DNA of 64,000 bases from Natrinema hispanicum (GCF_004217335.1 NZ_SHMP01000004.1:372001-436000), one strand, 5' to 3'. Positions 54,124-63,625 are shown, counted from the first letter of the stretch. Made by a program: numbers and translations. The notes: a model not told the origin generated them from the sequence alone.

Positions 54124-54582
54124 ATGACCACCGAGACCATCATCGCGCGGCTCACCCACTGGTTTCGCCAGCGACCGAACTCGCTCGAGTTCTGGGAACT
54201 GATCCTGACCGACGAGCGGCTCCTCCTCTGTTTCGTCGGCGAATCCTACCGCTCGCTGCTCTTGCGGGCCGATATGGGCGAACGCGATCGGGCCACGATC
54301 GCGGACCTGCCGCCCGACGACATCGAAACGTTCGACGAGCAGAATGTTACCGTCCCGCTCGAGGCCGTAGAGAAACTCCGCCTCGTCACTGGGACGCGAC
54401 TGCGCCGGGCACGACTTGTCGTCGGCTGGCAGGCAGGAGACGACATCGAATCCGATGAGTGGACACTGTATCAGTCGCGAACAGCAGACTCACAACGCGA
54501 ACTCGTAACCGAACTCGAATCGGATCCGCGACTCGAAGACGTGGACATCACCGTCGAGACGCCACGGTTTCCCCGTCTCTAA
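54124..54582 (+). CDS. Conserved protein of unknown function
   Basis: 152 residues from ATG at 54124 (MTTETIIARLTHWFRQRPNS); an ATG at 54070 would add 18 polar residues. Soluble: LILTDERLLLCFVGESYRSL, VEKLRLVTGTRLRRARLVVG. Placed 60 bases after the symporter on the same strand and before the acyl-CoA synthetase. No domain recognised. Confidence 0.65.
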   Translation: MTTETIIARLTHWFRQRPNSLEFWELILTDERLLLCFVGESYRSLLLRADMGERDRATIADLPPDDIETFDEQNVTVPLEAVEKLRLVTGTRLRRARLVVGWQAGDDIESDEWTLYQSRTADSQRELVTELESDPRLEDVDITVETPRFPRL

Positions 54583-54648
54583 TCCGGCCCAGCCCAGCCA
54601 CTTGCTCCGGCCCAACCGTTTATTTGGGACTTCGTAGTATGCCGCGGT

Positions 54649-56292
54649 ATGACGTGGCATGTCACATTCGATGAAGATTCGTACGACGAGGCTCGCGAGT
54701 CGTTCGAGTGGGACCTTCCAGCTGACTTTAACGCGGCGACCGATTTAGTAGGGAAACACCCCAACGGCGATCGGCCGGCGCTCTTCCAGGCGTATCCGGA
54801 CGGCCGCCGTGAGACGTACACCTTCGACAACCTCGATCGGCGATCGAACGCCGTCGCCAACGCCCTCGAGTCGATGGGCGTCGACCGGGAAGACCGAGTC
54901 GCGATCGCCGTCCCACAGAAGCCGGCGAACGTCCTCACCCACCTCGCGTGCTGGAAACGGGGGGCAGTATCACTCCCGCTGTCGGTGCTGTTCGGTGACG
55001 ACGCGCTACGCTACCGACTGCAGGATAGCGAGGCGCGTGTCGCCGTCGTCAACGCCGCCCAGTGGGAGACGATCCGGGCCGTCGCACCAGACTGTCCTGC
55101 CTTAGAACACATCCTCGTGGTCGACGGCGACCCGGAACCGGCACGGATCGGTGAAACGACCGTCCAGCCCTTCGAGGCGGCTGTCGAGGGGCGCTCGAGC
55201 GAGTACGAGGCCGTCGCAACGGACGCCGAGACGCCGGCGATCGTGATGTATACGAGCGGTAGCACCGGCGAACCAAAAGGTGTCCTCCATACTCACGACC
55301 TCTGGGTGGGCCACTGTCCGGCGTTTTCGATGTACTTCGAGCGAGACGTCCGCGGCGACTCGATCTACTGGACGCCGGCCGACTGGGCGTGGATCGGCGC
55401 ACTGGGCGACCTCGTCTTCCCCGCGTGGCACTACGGCCGGCCGGTCGTCGGCTACCCGATGGGCTCGTTCGACCCCGAAACCGCCTTCGAGATCGCCGCG
55501 GAGTTCGACGTAACGAACGCCTTCATTCCACCGACGGCGATCCGAATGCTCATGAACGTCGACGCCCCCACCGAGCGCTACGACCTGTCGCTCGAGGCGA
55601 TCTGCTCGGGCGGCGAACCGCTGACACGCGAGATTTTGGAGTGGGCAGACACGGAACTCGAGGGGACCGTCATCAACGAACTGTACGGCCAGACGGAAGC
55701 GAACCTGCTGGTCACGAACTGTCGCGACTGGTTCCCCGCGAAGCCGGGGAGCATGGGGAAACCGGTGCCCGGTCACGACGTCGCGGTCATTGATCCGGAC
55801 AGCGGCGACCCCGTCGACACCGGCGAGGTCGGCGAGATCGCAGTTCGGCGCGGCGACGATCCCGTGATCTTCGAGGAGTACTGGAACACACCCGAGAAGA
55901 CGGCCGCGGTGACACTCGGGGAGTGGCACCGGACGGGCGACCTCGCAAAACGCGACGAGGACGGCTCCCTCTGGTTCGTCTCGCGCGACGACGATCTCAT
56001 CATCACGAGCGGCTATCGGGTTGCACCGCGGGAAGTCGAGGAGGCGATCCTCGAGCACGACGCTGTCGAGCAAGTCGGCGTCGTCGGTGTCCCCGACGAG
56101 ACCCGCGGCGAGATCATCAAAGCAGTCGTCCAGCCGGCCACAGGAGAGACACGGTCGGACGAGTTACGGACTGAAATCCGCACGCTCGTTCGAGAGCGGT
56201 TAGCAGAATACGAGTATCCGCGCGAGATCGAGTTCGTCGACGAGTTGCCAACGACCACGACCGGGAAGATTCGCCGAACGGAGCTAGTGTAA
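54649..56292 (+). CDS. AMP-forming acyl-CoA synthetase
   Basis: 547 residues. ATP-binding motif IVMYTSGSTGEPKGVLHT (residues 198-215), ELYGQTEANLLV, GEWHRTGDLAKRDEDG and the C-terminal catalytic lysine in TTTTGKIRRTELV. Together with TPADWAWIGALGDL this places it in the acetyl-/medium-chain acyl-CoA synthetase branch (ACSM-like) of the ANL superfamily. It activates a carboxylic acid to its CoA thioester with ATP. Possibly functionally linked to the upstream symporter (import then activation of an organic acid). Confidence 0.9.
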   Translation: MTWHVTFDEDSYDEARESFEWDLPADFNAATDLVGKHPNGDRPALFQAYPDGRRETYTFDNLDRRSNAVANALESMGVDREDRVAIAVPQKPANVLTHLACWKRGAVSLPLSVLFGDDALRYRLQDSEARVAVVNAAQWETIRAVAPDCPALEHILVVDGDPEPARIGETTVQPFEAAVEGRSSEYEAVATDAETPAIVMYTSGSTGEPKGVLHTHDLWVGHCPAFSMYFERDVRGDSIYWTPADWAWIGALGDLVFPAWHYGRPVVGYPMGSFDPETAFEIAAEFDVTNAFIPPTAIRMLMNVDAPTERYDLSLEAICSGGEPLTREILEWADTELEGTVINELYGQTEANLLVTNCRDWFPAKPGSMGKPVPGHDVAVIDPDSGDPVDTGEVGEIAVRRGDDPVIFEEYWNTPEKTAAVTLGEWHRTGDLAKRDEDGSLWFVSRDDDLIITSGYRVAPREVEEAILEHDAVEQVGVVGVPDETRGEIIKAVVQPATGETRSDELRTEIRTLVRERLAEYEYPREIEFVDELPTTTTGKIRRTELV

Positions 56293-56319
56293 CGCCACGT
56301 TAGAACCGACCAGCGTCCG

Positions 56320-57822
56320 TTACTCGCTGTCTGGCGAGTAGTTCGGTGCTTCGTCGGTGATGACGACGTCGTGGGCGTGGCTCTCGGCCTGGCCGGCCGA
56401 GGAGATGCGGACGAATTCCGAGCGCTCCTTGAATTCGGGGATGGTTTCGGAACCGACGTAGCCCATGCCCGACTGCATACCGCCGGCGAGCTGGTGGAGT
56501 TCCGACTTGAGGGTGCCTTTGTACGGCGTTGCTGCCTCGACGCCCTCCGGGACGTACTCGTCGTCCTCGTCGGGTTCGTCTTTGAGGTAGCGGTCGCTGT
56601 CGCCGGATTTCATCGCGCCGACCGATCCCATGCCGCGGTACTGCTTGTACTTCTTGCCGTTCATGGTGACGACGCGGCCGGGTGCCTCGTCGGTGCCGGC
56701 GAAATACGAGCCGAGCATGACTGCGTCCGCACCGGCAGCGATTGCCTTGATCGCGTCGCCGGAGTATCGAATGCCACCGTCTGCGATCACGGGGACGTCG
56801 TGTTCGGCGGCCACGTCGGCGACCTGTGCGACGGCCGTGATCTGGGGCATGCCGGCTCCCGAGACGACGCGCGTGGTACAGATCGAACCCGGCCCGATGC
56901 CGACTTTGATCCCGTCGGCGAAGTCAACGAGATCCGCGGCCGCTTCACGGGTGCCGACGTTGCCGACGACGACATCCGCGTCGACGGATTCCTTGATCTC
57001 GCGTGCGCCATCGATGACGTTCAGGTTGTGCGCGTGTGCGGTGTCAATAAAGAGGACGTCCGCACCGGCCTCGTCGGCAGCCTCCGCACGATCTTGCTCG
57101 AAGGGACTGACGGCGACGCCAAGCCGGAGTCGGCCCTCCTCGTCGCGAACCGCTTCCTGGTACTCGCGGCGCTGGAGGATGCCCTGCATCGTCACGAGGC
57201 CCACCAGCAGATTCTCGTCGTCGACGACCGGCACGCGCTCGATCTTGTGCTCGTACATCAGGTCGAACGCGTCGCGAGCGTCGATATCCTCGTGGGCCGT
57301 GATGACCTCGTCGGTCATCGCTTCCGTGACCGGGTCGTCCTCGTTGACCTCGAGGTGGGGCCGGATGTCCGTACTCGAGATGATCCCCAGCACCTCGCCG
57401 TTGGTGTTGACGACGGGTGCGCCGCCGACGCCCTGCCGGGCCATCAGGTTGTCGACCTCACGGACGCTCATCTCGGGGTCGGCGGTGACGACGTCCTCGA
57501 GCGGGATGATGAGCTCGTCAGCGCTTTTGACGCGCTCGATCTCCTCGACCATCTCGTCGACGTTCATGTTGCGATGGAGGACGCCAAGCCCGCCGTGGCG
57601 GGCCATCGCGATCGCCATGCCACTTTCGGTGACGGTGTCCATCGCCGCCGAGAGGATCGGAACCGAGACCTCGACGTTTTTCGAGACTCGAGAGGTGAGG
57701 TCGGCGTCGTCGGGTTCGACACGGCTCTCCTTCGGCCGAAGAAGGACGTCGTCGAACGTTAGCGCTTCCGGTACCTGTAGCTTCGAAGAATAGGGCTCGT
57801 GCTCGGGAACGTCGTTCGCCAT
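56320..57822 (-). CDS. guaB: Inosine-5-monophosphate dehydrogenase
   Basis: 500 residues from ATG at 57822 (MANDVPEHEPYSSKLQVPEA). EALTFDDVLLRPKESRVEPD opens the barrel. Two CBS domains follow (about residues 105-220, with VGGAPVVNTNGEVLGIISST and ERVPVVDDENLLVGLVTMQG). The catalytic loop is GIGPGSICTTRVVSGAG (Cys315) and the flap begins YRGMGSVGAMKSGDSDRY. It oxidises IMP to XMP with NAD+, the committed step of GMP synthesis. Confidence 0.96.
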   Translation of the reverse strand: MANDVPEHEPYSSKLQVPEALTFDDVLLRPKESRVEPDDADLTSRVSKNVEVSVPILSAAMDTVTESGMAIAMARHGGLGVLHRNMNVDEMVEEIERVKSADELIIPLEDVVTADPEMSVREVDNLMARQGVGGAPVVNTNGEVLGIISSTDIRPHLEVNEDDPVTEAMTDEVITAHEDIDARDAFDLMYEHKIERVPVVDDENLLVGLVTMQGILQRREYQEAVRDEEGRLRLGVAVSPFEQDRAEAADEAGADVLFIDTAHAHNLNVIDGAREIKESVDADVVVGNVGTREAAADLVDFADGIKVGIGPGSICTTRVVSGAGMPQITAVAQVADVAAEHDVPVIADGGIRYSGDAIKAIAAGADAVMLGSYFAGTDEAPGRVVTMNGKKYKQYRGMGSVGAMKSGDSDRYLKDEPDEDDEYVPEGVEAATPYKGTLKSELHQLAGGMQSGMGYVGSETIPEFKERSEFVRISSAGQAESHAHDVVITDEAPNYSPDSE

Positions 57823-58320
57823 GTAAACTGTCCGGCGTCTCGAGGGAAAAGCGTTGCGAGATAAAACTCGGGTGTGAACGGTTGTCGACCCCTTCAGTGG
57901 GCGATTCGCCCATCTATGGTATTCGTTGATCTGGCTCGTGATATTCGTTCGAATGCAACGGTCATCCTTCCGGCGACCACTCCAACAGGTGCACACATTC
58001 GTACCACAGCGGGTGGTTTTTGTACGAACCTGTCCGATATCCCCATCACACTACCGAGTCGTGGAACTGTATCACACACAACGTTTATTGACGATCCCGT
58101 CCTCGATTGAGGTATGTACGCTGTGAGTGCATCCACTGCCCGAACTGTTGGCCGGACGAGTTTCGACTCCGTCGCCACCGTTGCATTCGGGAATTTTACA
58201 CCGAAACTCACAGCGAATGGCCAGAAACCCAACTCGATCGAGCGGCGTGCGGATCGATCGGTGCGGGATCGGCATTCATATCGCCCACTGGCCTCGGGTC
58301 ATGGCCATCGGCCCTGACCG
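57823..58320. other. 498-bp interval upstream of guaB and DUF5794
   Basis: Lower GC than its neighbours. Short open frames exist (for example ATG at 57916, 64 codons; ATG at 58114, 67 codons, with GTTTATTG about 27 bases before it). Neither shows a family, and frames overlap, so I call none. It should contain the guaB promoter on the minus strand. Confidence 0.4.
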
Positions 58321-59211
58321 ATGAGTACGTCACAGCACCCGGTCGCGCTCCGGATGGAGCGCATCGTCGGCGGTGACGCGAGACTGCTCGCGCTGGTGAT
58401 GATGCTCCCGCTAGTCGACGGTGTCTTCCCCGCGTTGATCTTAGCCGGCGCGCTCGACGATCCGCTTGGGGCAATTCAGGTCGGCCTGTTGATCTTCGGT
58501 GGAAGTGCCACCGTCGCCGTCATCCTCGCGGAGATGGATGGCACTCCCCGTGAGCAGGCTGCCGTCGTCATGCTCGTTGGGGTCCCGCTGATCCTGCTGG
58601 CAGCCGTCCAGGCCGCGCTCGCGCCGACCTTCGAGAGCCTCGTCGACATCGCCATCTTCGAACGGTTCGCGGCGCTTGTGATCGCCGCCATCGCGGCCAA
58701 AACCGCCAGCGCGACCATCGGCGACTACCTCCCCAACCCCGTCGTCGTCATCGGGCTGGGACTGGTCGCCAGCATCGATCCGACCGGCCTGACGGTGCAG
58801 GTGATGACCGATCCCGTCCTCGTCGCCCACGCGACGCTGGCCGCGGCCATCGGCGTCGCCTTCGCGCTGACGATCGCGCTGACCGGCCCCTACCTCCGGC
58901 GGTACATGGACATCGATCGGTTCCGCTTCGGCAGCGCCGTCGCGCTGGGCCTGCTCCCGCTGTCCCTGCTCGGGATGGCCTTCGGACAGGCCCCGCTCGC
59001 CGCGTTGCTCGTCGCCGCCGTCTTCGCCGTCGACCTGCCGCTGGGCGGAGCCGACTCGGAGGCGGAACCGAACGCAGCCGCCAAGCTCAGTGCGTTGCCC
59101 GACGGTGGGGACGACACGGCCTCGAGCGAACTCGAGCCGTCGGTCGTGGAAGTCGAAGACGATCCGGACGACGAGACGACGAACACCCCGGGTCGGGCCC
59201 CGTGGCTGTAG
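58321..59211 (+). CDS. DUF5794 membrane protein
   Basis: 296 residues with about eight hydrophobic helices. MSTSQHPVALRMERIVGGDA, LLALVMMLPLVDGVFPALIL, AAKTASATIGDYLPNPVVVI and GSAVALGLLPLSLLGMAFGQ match the haloarchaeal DUF5794 family. The C-terminal 55 residues are polar and acidic. Function unknown. Confidence 0.82.
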   Translation: MSTSQHPVALRMERIVGGDARLLALVMMLPLVDGVFPALILAGALDDPLGAIQVGLLIFGGSATVAVILAEMDGTPREQAAVVMLVGVPLILLAAVQAALAPTFESLVDIAIFERFAALVIAAIAAKTASATIGDYLPNPVVVIGLGLVASIDPTGLTVQVMTDPVLVAHATLAAAIGVAFALTIALTGPYLRRYMDIDRFRFGSAVALGLLPLSLLGMAFGQAPLAALLVAAVFAVDLPLGGADSEAEPNAAAKLSALPDGGDDTASSELEPSVVEVEDDPDDETTNTPGRAPWL

Positions 59212-59268
59212 TGCGGTTTCGGTCCGAATCGAAACCACTTTAGGTGAGATCCCCCAACTGAGAGTCGA

Positions 59269-59443
59269 GGGGTCGTGGCCAAGCCAGGCATGGCGGCTGA
59301 CTCCAGAGGCAACGCGCCCGGGACGACACTCCAGACTGATATACTGATCGGGCACCTGATCAGTGTCCGTGTGATGACCCTCTGGAGTTCCGAGGCGCAC
59401 CGGAGATATCAGTAGATCGGGGGTTCAAATCCCTCCGACCCCA
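59269..59443 (+). tRNA. tRNA-Trp (CCA anticodon) with a 101-nt intron
   Basis: Exon 1 is 59269-59306 and exon 2 is 59408-59443. The acceptor arms GGGGTCG and CGACCCC pair over 7 bp, with discriminator A at 59443. The anticodon stem is GCTGA/TCAGT and the loop CTCCAGA, with anticodon CCA at 59303-59305. The T arm is GGGGG TTCAAAT CCCTC. The intron lies after position 37, the place used in other haloarchaeal tRNA-Trp genes, where the bulge-helix-bulge is cut by the splicing endonuclease. No CCA is encoded. Confidence 0.93.
59307..59407 (+). ncRNA. tRNA-Trp intron with box C/D guide RNA features
   Basis: A perfect box C (GTGATGA, 59371-59377) is followed by CCTCTGGAG (59379-59387), complementary over 9 bases to the anticodon region 59301-59309. 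With CCGA (59390-59393) as a D-prime box, the fifth base upstream pairs with C34, the position known to be 2-O-methylated in haloarchaeal pre-tRNA-Trp. CTGA boxes occur at 59336, 59344 and 59356. GATATACTGAT (59338-59348) is complementary, with one mismatch, to the exon 2 bases around U39. Confidence 0.8.
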
Positions 59444-59544
59444 TACTTCTGCCGCAAGCAAATCCGCGAGCGATAGGTATGTAATTCGGCGGATTTGAAC
59501 GAGACTGAGGGTCTGCGACCGACGGGAGCAGGTTCTCAGGCGTT

Positions 59545-59564
59545 GTTCAGATCCCTTCGACCCA
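59545..59564 (+). repeat. Partial copy of the tRNA-Trp 3-prime end
   Basis: GTTCAGATCCCTTCGACCCA resembles the tRNA 3-prime end GTTCAAATCCCTCCGACCCC (two substitutions in the first 19 bases). It lies about 100 bases downstream of the tRNA in the same orientation. Could be an attachment-site remnant of an integrated element or chance similarity. Confidence 0.4.
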
Positions 59565-60306
59565 TCAGTTGCGAATACCGTTTCTAGTAGCACTTTCGCT
59601 GACGTTGTCTCCCGAGCGGTCGATACCGAAAGATCTCAAGCAGTGACGAGCAGGAATTCGACGGCTCGAGCATGACTGTGACGCTGCGGCTCCTCGAGGA
59701 ACTCCACAACAACGGTGCGCCTGCCTTCGTGACTGGCGCTGGCAACCCAGACAGGGAAGACGAACACCATGTACAAGCTCGTCGAGCGCACCTGCAGTGG
59801 CGACGATAGCTACAGGTTTCACTACGAATATTACGTTCCCGTAGAAACGCCGGCAAAGGGCCGACGCCAGCACACTCATTGCCCAAATGGTGTTTTTGCT
59901 GGTCTCTGTGCTGAGATCGTCGCGCAGATGGATGATCGTGGAACGATCTCAGGTACAGCGAGGATATGTGGCTAGATCGACCGTGCCTCGCCATCTGAGT
60001 CTTATAGCTGGTATATAGTAGTCTATTGCCTGTCTGAAAATATGGTGCGTAGGAGAGCACCGCAGCCGAATTAGAACCAAGATTGTCGCCCTTCTCCAGC
60101 ACCCGCTACTGGCTCCCCGGCTGCTCGCTCATTGCCCATCCGGAACGCCATGAGTCCGTCCGCTTGGTGTCCATGTACGTGGACTCGAGTCCACGTCGTC
60201 CGAGCCGCGTTGCTACAAGCTGAACTCCTCGGTAACACATAATTACGGAGTAAAGACATGGTGTGCGAAACACCCCTTCATTACGAAGTACGTGGTAGAC
60301 GCGCGT
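59565..60306. other. 742-bp gene-poor stretch downstream of tRNA-Trp
   Basis: No convincing gene. Short frames such as ATG at 59671 and 59769 (67 codons, MYKLVERTCSGDDSYRFHYE) have no family. On the minus strand at 60070-60260 fragments such as DGLMAFRMGNERAA look like decayed coding sequence split over two frames. Local GC is lower than average, with an AT-rich patch at 60000-60040. Confidence 0.45.
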
Positions 60307-60702
60307 ATGAGCCAAACCCGATCCGCGGACGATTCGTCAGTATTGGTCCAGCGAACGGCCGGGTTGACGGCGGTGCTCGGCGCGTTCGTCATGGTGTCGA
60401 CGGTCATCTTCACGATTACCGATTTCATGGGGATTCAGAACGTCCCCGTCGGCGCGGCGGTGGCGTTTCTCGCGGCGTTTCAGGCCTACCGAACCAACGA
60501 GCGTCGATCACCGAGTATCGTCATCGCGGCCGTCGTCGCCGTGCTGGGAATCTGGATCGTCGCGGCACCGTTCGTTCTCGGCGCTGACCGCGCGCTGGTA
60601 GTCGGGGTCAACGGTGTCGCCGGTGTGCTGATCGTGATTCTGTCCCTCGCCGGGGCGTACGGCAGCCGCCAGTTATCGACGACCGCATCGGCAAGCACAT
60701 AG
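60307..60702 (+). CDS. SPW-repeat membrane protein
   Basis: 131 residues from ATG at 60307, four hydrophobic helices arranged as two related pairs: VLGAFVMVSTVIFTITDFMG and VLGIWIVAAPFVLGADRALV. The VLG-IWIVAAPF block is typical of the SPW repeat family (PF03779), although the SPW tripeptide itself is changed. Function unknown. Confidence 0.75.
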   Translation: MSQTRSADDSSVLVQRTAGLTAVLGAFVMVSTVIFTITDFMGIQNVPVGAAVAFLAAFQAYRTNERRSPSIVIAAVVAVLGIWIVAAPFVLGADRALVVGVNGVAGVLIVILSLAGAYGSRQLSTTASAST

Positions 60703-60777
60703 AATCAACTTTCCGCACTCCGTTCGAGATGCAGGACACAGCATCCCACAGCGTGCCATCCGACGGCGATCCCAGCG

Positions 60778-61845
60778 TCAGACGACGAAGAAAACGCCGA
60801 TCGCAACGAGGATGAACGCCGCTTTCAGACAGACGTTGACGACGATCACTTTCGTCCCGAACGACGCTCCCCAGATGCCGTACTGAAACGGGATCGAGCG
60901 CTTGACTGTCCCGATTGTCAGCGAGATCAGGCTGCCGACCAGCAGCGTGATCACCGTCTCCTCGGGTGTCAACACGTCCTCGATCAGTGGCGCGACAGTG
61001 ATCGCGCCGGTCGTCGGATCGACCAGTGAAACGAGGATCACCGGTATCGCCGCGCCCGGTAGCCCCAACAGGCCGGCGATCGGCTCGAGCACGGCGTTCG
61101 GATCGTCGAGGCCGACTGACGCGAACACGGCGAGAATCCGATCCGAGTACTCGAGTGCGACAAAGACAAGCGAATAGACGACCGCAAGCCGGGGGACGAT
61201 CGAGCGCAGGCGATCAGCGGTGTTCTCGGCGGCCGTCCGCAGTTTTTCGCGGTTGGTCTGCGAGTCCTCCTCGGGCGTGTCGGGGTCGATGGAACTGCCG
61301 TCGTAGTCGTCATTCCGGAGCAAGACGGCACCGGCGAGCAAGCCGACGAGCGTGATGCCAAGCGAGATGCCGGCGCGTGCGCCGACGTACATGAGGCCGA
61401 CCTGCAACCCGAGGATCGGGATCAGAACGGGCCCGTAGTAGGTGAAGATGTGCTGGATAAATCCGAAGAAGGTGTTGATGATGACGGCGATCAGCGTGGC
61501 CCGGTCGTCGAGCAGGCCGTCCTCGCGAAACTCCGCGAGCATCCCGTAGCCGGCGGTCACCGAGACCGCGTTCGTAAGAACGGCGGTGCCGACTTCCGGG
61601 GGGAGGTTCGCCGGCTCGGTAAGATAGTGGCCGACGCGGGCAACGAGTTTGACGAGCCCGTACTCCACCGCGAGGTTGGCCAGACCGACACCCACGCCGA
61701 TCAGGAGCGTAATCGTCAGCACGCGCGGAAGCGCCTCCTCGAGCAAGACGGTGAGCAGCGACTGCACAGCACTCGGTTCGAATTCAGTAGAGAAAGGGCC
61801 TCCGAATCGAGCGATCGCTGCCGACTGCCAGACGCTGAACCCCAC
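60778..61845 (-). CDS. Nucleoside-recognition (Gate) domain membrane protein
   Basis: 355 residues, about eight helices. NLPPEVGTAVLTNAVSVTAG, IINTFFGFIQHIFTYYGPVL, and a second half with SLVDPTTGAITVAPLIEDVL fit the Gate/nucleoside-recognition family related to spore maturation proteins SpmA/B and FeoB C-termini. A cytoplasmic loop (residues 185-220) is acidic. Substrate unknown. Divergent from the FMN reductase gene. Confidence 0.8.
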   Translation of the reverse strand: MGFSVWQSAAIARFGGPFSTEFEPSAVQSLLTVLLEEALPRVLTITLLIGVGVGLANLAVEYGLVKLVARVGHYLTEPANLPPEVGTAVLTNAVSVTAGYGMLAEFREDGLLDDRATLIAVIINTFFGFIQHIFTYYGPVLIPILGLQVGLMYVGARAGISLGITLVGLLAGAVLLRNDDYDGSSIDPDTPEEDSQTNREKLRTAAENTADRLRSIVPRLAVVYSLVFVALEYSDRILAVFASVGLDDPNAVLEPIAGLLGLPGAAIPVILVSLVDPTTGAITVAPLIEDVLTPEETVITLLVGSLISLTIGTVKRSIPFQYGIWGASFGTKVIVVNVCLKAAFILVAIGVFFVV

Positions 61846-61897
61846 ATATCAGTCTCCCTTCAGATCGCTTTTCCCGTCGGCTGTCGACAGGACAGCT

Positions 61898-62491
61898 ATG
61901 AGTGACAGTGACGTTCATATAGCCGCACTCTGTGGCAGTCTCCGCGATGGCAGCTATACTCGGATCGCACTCGAGCAGGCGCTCTCGGCCGCCGAACAGG
62001 CTGGTGGGACGACCGAACTAATCGACCTCCGTGAGTACGAGTTGCCGATTTTCGATGCGGACCGCGACCGTGTGGACGCAGGCGATGCAGACGCACTTGC
62101 GGCTCGCGTCCGCGCGGCCGATACGATCCTGCTTGGCTCGCCGATGTATCACGGCTCGTTTTCCTCGCCGCTGAAGACCGCGCTCGACTACTGTGGCTTC
62201 GATGAGTTCGAGGACAAGACCGTCGGCTTGCTTGCCGTCTCTGGGGGAGCCTTTCCCGTGACGGCTTTAGAGCATATGCGGTCGGTCTGTCGTGCACTGA
62301 ACGCATGGGTCATCCCACACGAGGCGGCGATTCCCAACGCCAGTGCCGCCATCGATAACGGGGCGTTCGTCGATTCAAAACTCGAGACGCGGGTGACGAC
62401 GCTGGGCAGGCGGGCAGTCCAGTACGCGACGATCGAGCCGGATCCGGACTCCTTCGAAAGCGACCAGAACGTGGGCGCACAGGGGAAGTGA
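61898..62491 (+). CDS. NADPH-dependent FMN reductase
   Basis: 197 residues from ATG at 61898. The flavodoxin-like FMN-binding loop is ALCGSLRDGSYTRIALEQAL, then LLGSPMYHGSFSSPLKTALD (the conserved SPxYHG) and GLLAVSGGAFPVTALEHMRS. Reduces FMN, quinones, azo compounds or chromate in related enzymes. Upstream in-frame codons are not family-like. Confidence 0.9.
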   Translation: MSDSDVHIAALCGSLRDGSYTRIALEQALSAAEQAGGTTELIDLREYELPIFDADRDRVDAGDADALAARVRAADTILLGSPMYHGSFSSPLKTALDYCGFDEFEDKTVGLLAVSGGAFPVTALEHMRSVCRALNAWVIPHEAAIPNASAAIDNGAFVDSKLETRVTTLGRRAVQYATIEPDPDSFESDQNVGAQGK

Positions 62492-62519
62492 TACCTCTCA
62501 CGAGAGATCGTATCCCACG

Positions 62520-63161
62520 TCAGGGATCGAGAAGGCGCTGAAACCGGCGCTGATGGGCGAGGAACGCGAAGAGGCCAAAGGCGAATACGCCGAGGTGGAT
62601 GGCTCCGATCCGAAGGACGATCGTCGTCGAGCCAAGCGAGTACGGCGACGAGGAGATCGCCCAGTCGGTAAACCAGACGGTCGCAAGCAGTATCGATGCG
62701 CCAGCGGCGAGCAACAGCCCCGGAACGGCCAATGTGAACGACCAGCGATCGGTTGGCTGTCTGAAGGTGTGTCGCTCGAGGACGAATTGGCCGGTGAGCA
62801 TGCCAGCGAACACGACGGCTGCGACAGCGACACCGAGCGACTCGCCGATCAGTTCGGCCACGAGCAGCCAGACGATCCAGCCAGCCGTGAGCGCAACTGT
62901 CACGCCGAGTTGTTGTGGCTGCAGGCGTGCGCCGAGATCGCTGACCGTCACGCCAAAGATTGCCGTTCTGAGTAATGAACCACAGAAGAGCACGCCAAGC
63001 CCTGCGAGCGCCGTCGCTGTCGTCCGCGAGCTGACGACGAGGCCGAACCAGCACCCGACCGCGACCGTTTCGACGGCCGCCGCAGAGAGTGCGGCAGTGA
63101 CGCCGACGACGCGACGGCGTGTCGTTCGGCCGAGGACCTCGGGCTGGCGGAGGACACTCAT
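62520..63161 (-). CDS. Multi-helix membrane protein, function unknown
   Basis: 213 residues with six to seven hydrophobic helices: GVTAALSAAAVETVAVGCWF, LTAGWIVWLLVAELIGESLG, VAAVVFAGMLTGQFVLERHT and VLRIGAIHLGVFAFGLFAFL. No family recognised. Convergent with the FMN reductase, 28 bases apart. Confidence 0.7.
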   Translation of the reverse strand: MSVLRQPEVLGRTTRRRVVGVTAALSAAAVETVAVGCWFGLVVSSRTTATALAGLGVLFCGSLLRTAIFGVTVSDLGARLQPQQLGVTVALTAGWIVWLLVAELIGESLGVAVAAVVFAGMLTGQFVLERHTFRQPTDRWSFTLAVPGLLLAAGASILLATVWFTDWAISSSPYSLGSTTIVLRIGAIHLGVFAFGLFAFLAHQRRFQRLLDP

Positions 63162-63625
63162 GTGTGACCCCTCTCAGGGATCCCTTTCGTTATGGAAGGC
63201 ATTCCACGACACTGCCGCATGGTCGACGTGCCGAGGGAGTCTTATAGGGTGGGAAGAGCCAGGTTTACCGATCACTGACACGGTCCTGCGAGCGATGGCT
63301 GCGTTCCGCTGACTCACGAGCGTTGGCTCACTTATATATTTTTGTTTGTACACGCGCGTATGACTCACTCGAGTGCTGTCAACAACCGAGTACGGCCGGA
63401 AATACGGATCGCTGATCAGTTCTCGAGTCGATTCCTGACCGACGATCTCGTCGCCGGGTGACGCCGACCGGCCCCGATCGCTCACGCACAATCGTCCGTC
63501 GCCGGGAAACCGGCTGTTATATCGTCCGGTTTCTCGAGTAGTTCGTGCATACGATACGACGAGTTCGTCCGAGCGATGGAAACGGGGGATAGAATTATGT
63601 ACAGCGATGTGGTCGGAGCGGATTA
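63162..63625. other. 464-bp interval with a strong TATA box and a 33-codon ORF
   Basis: CTTATATATTTTT (63331-63343) ends about 16-20 bases before ATG at 63360. That ATG opens a 33-residue frame (MTHSSAVNNRVRPEIRIADQ...) ending with TGA at 63459. It may be a small leaderless gene or a transcript leader. Another TTATAT lies at 63515-63520. The rest shows nothing. Confidence 0.4.

Noticed and set aside
58107..58376. Open frame with CxCxxCxxC-like start (RCECIHCPNCWPDEF)
   Set aside because: The cysteine pattern is suggestive, but the frame runs into DUF5794 in another frame, no second zinc pair follows, and no conservation can be seen.
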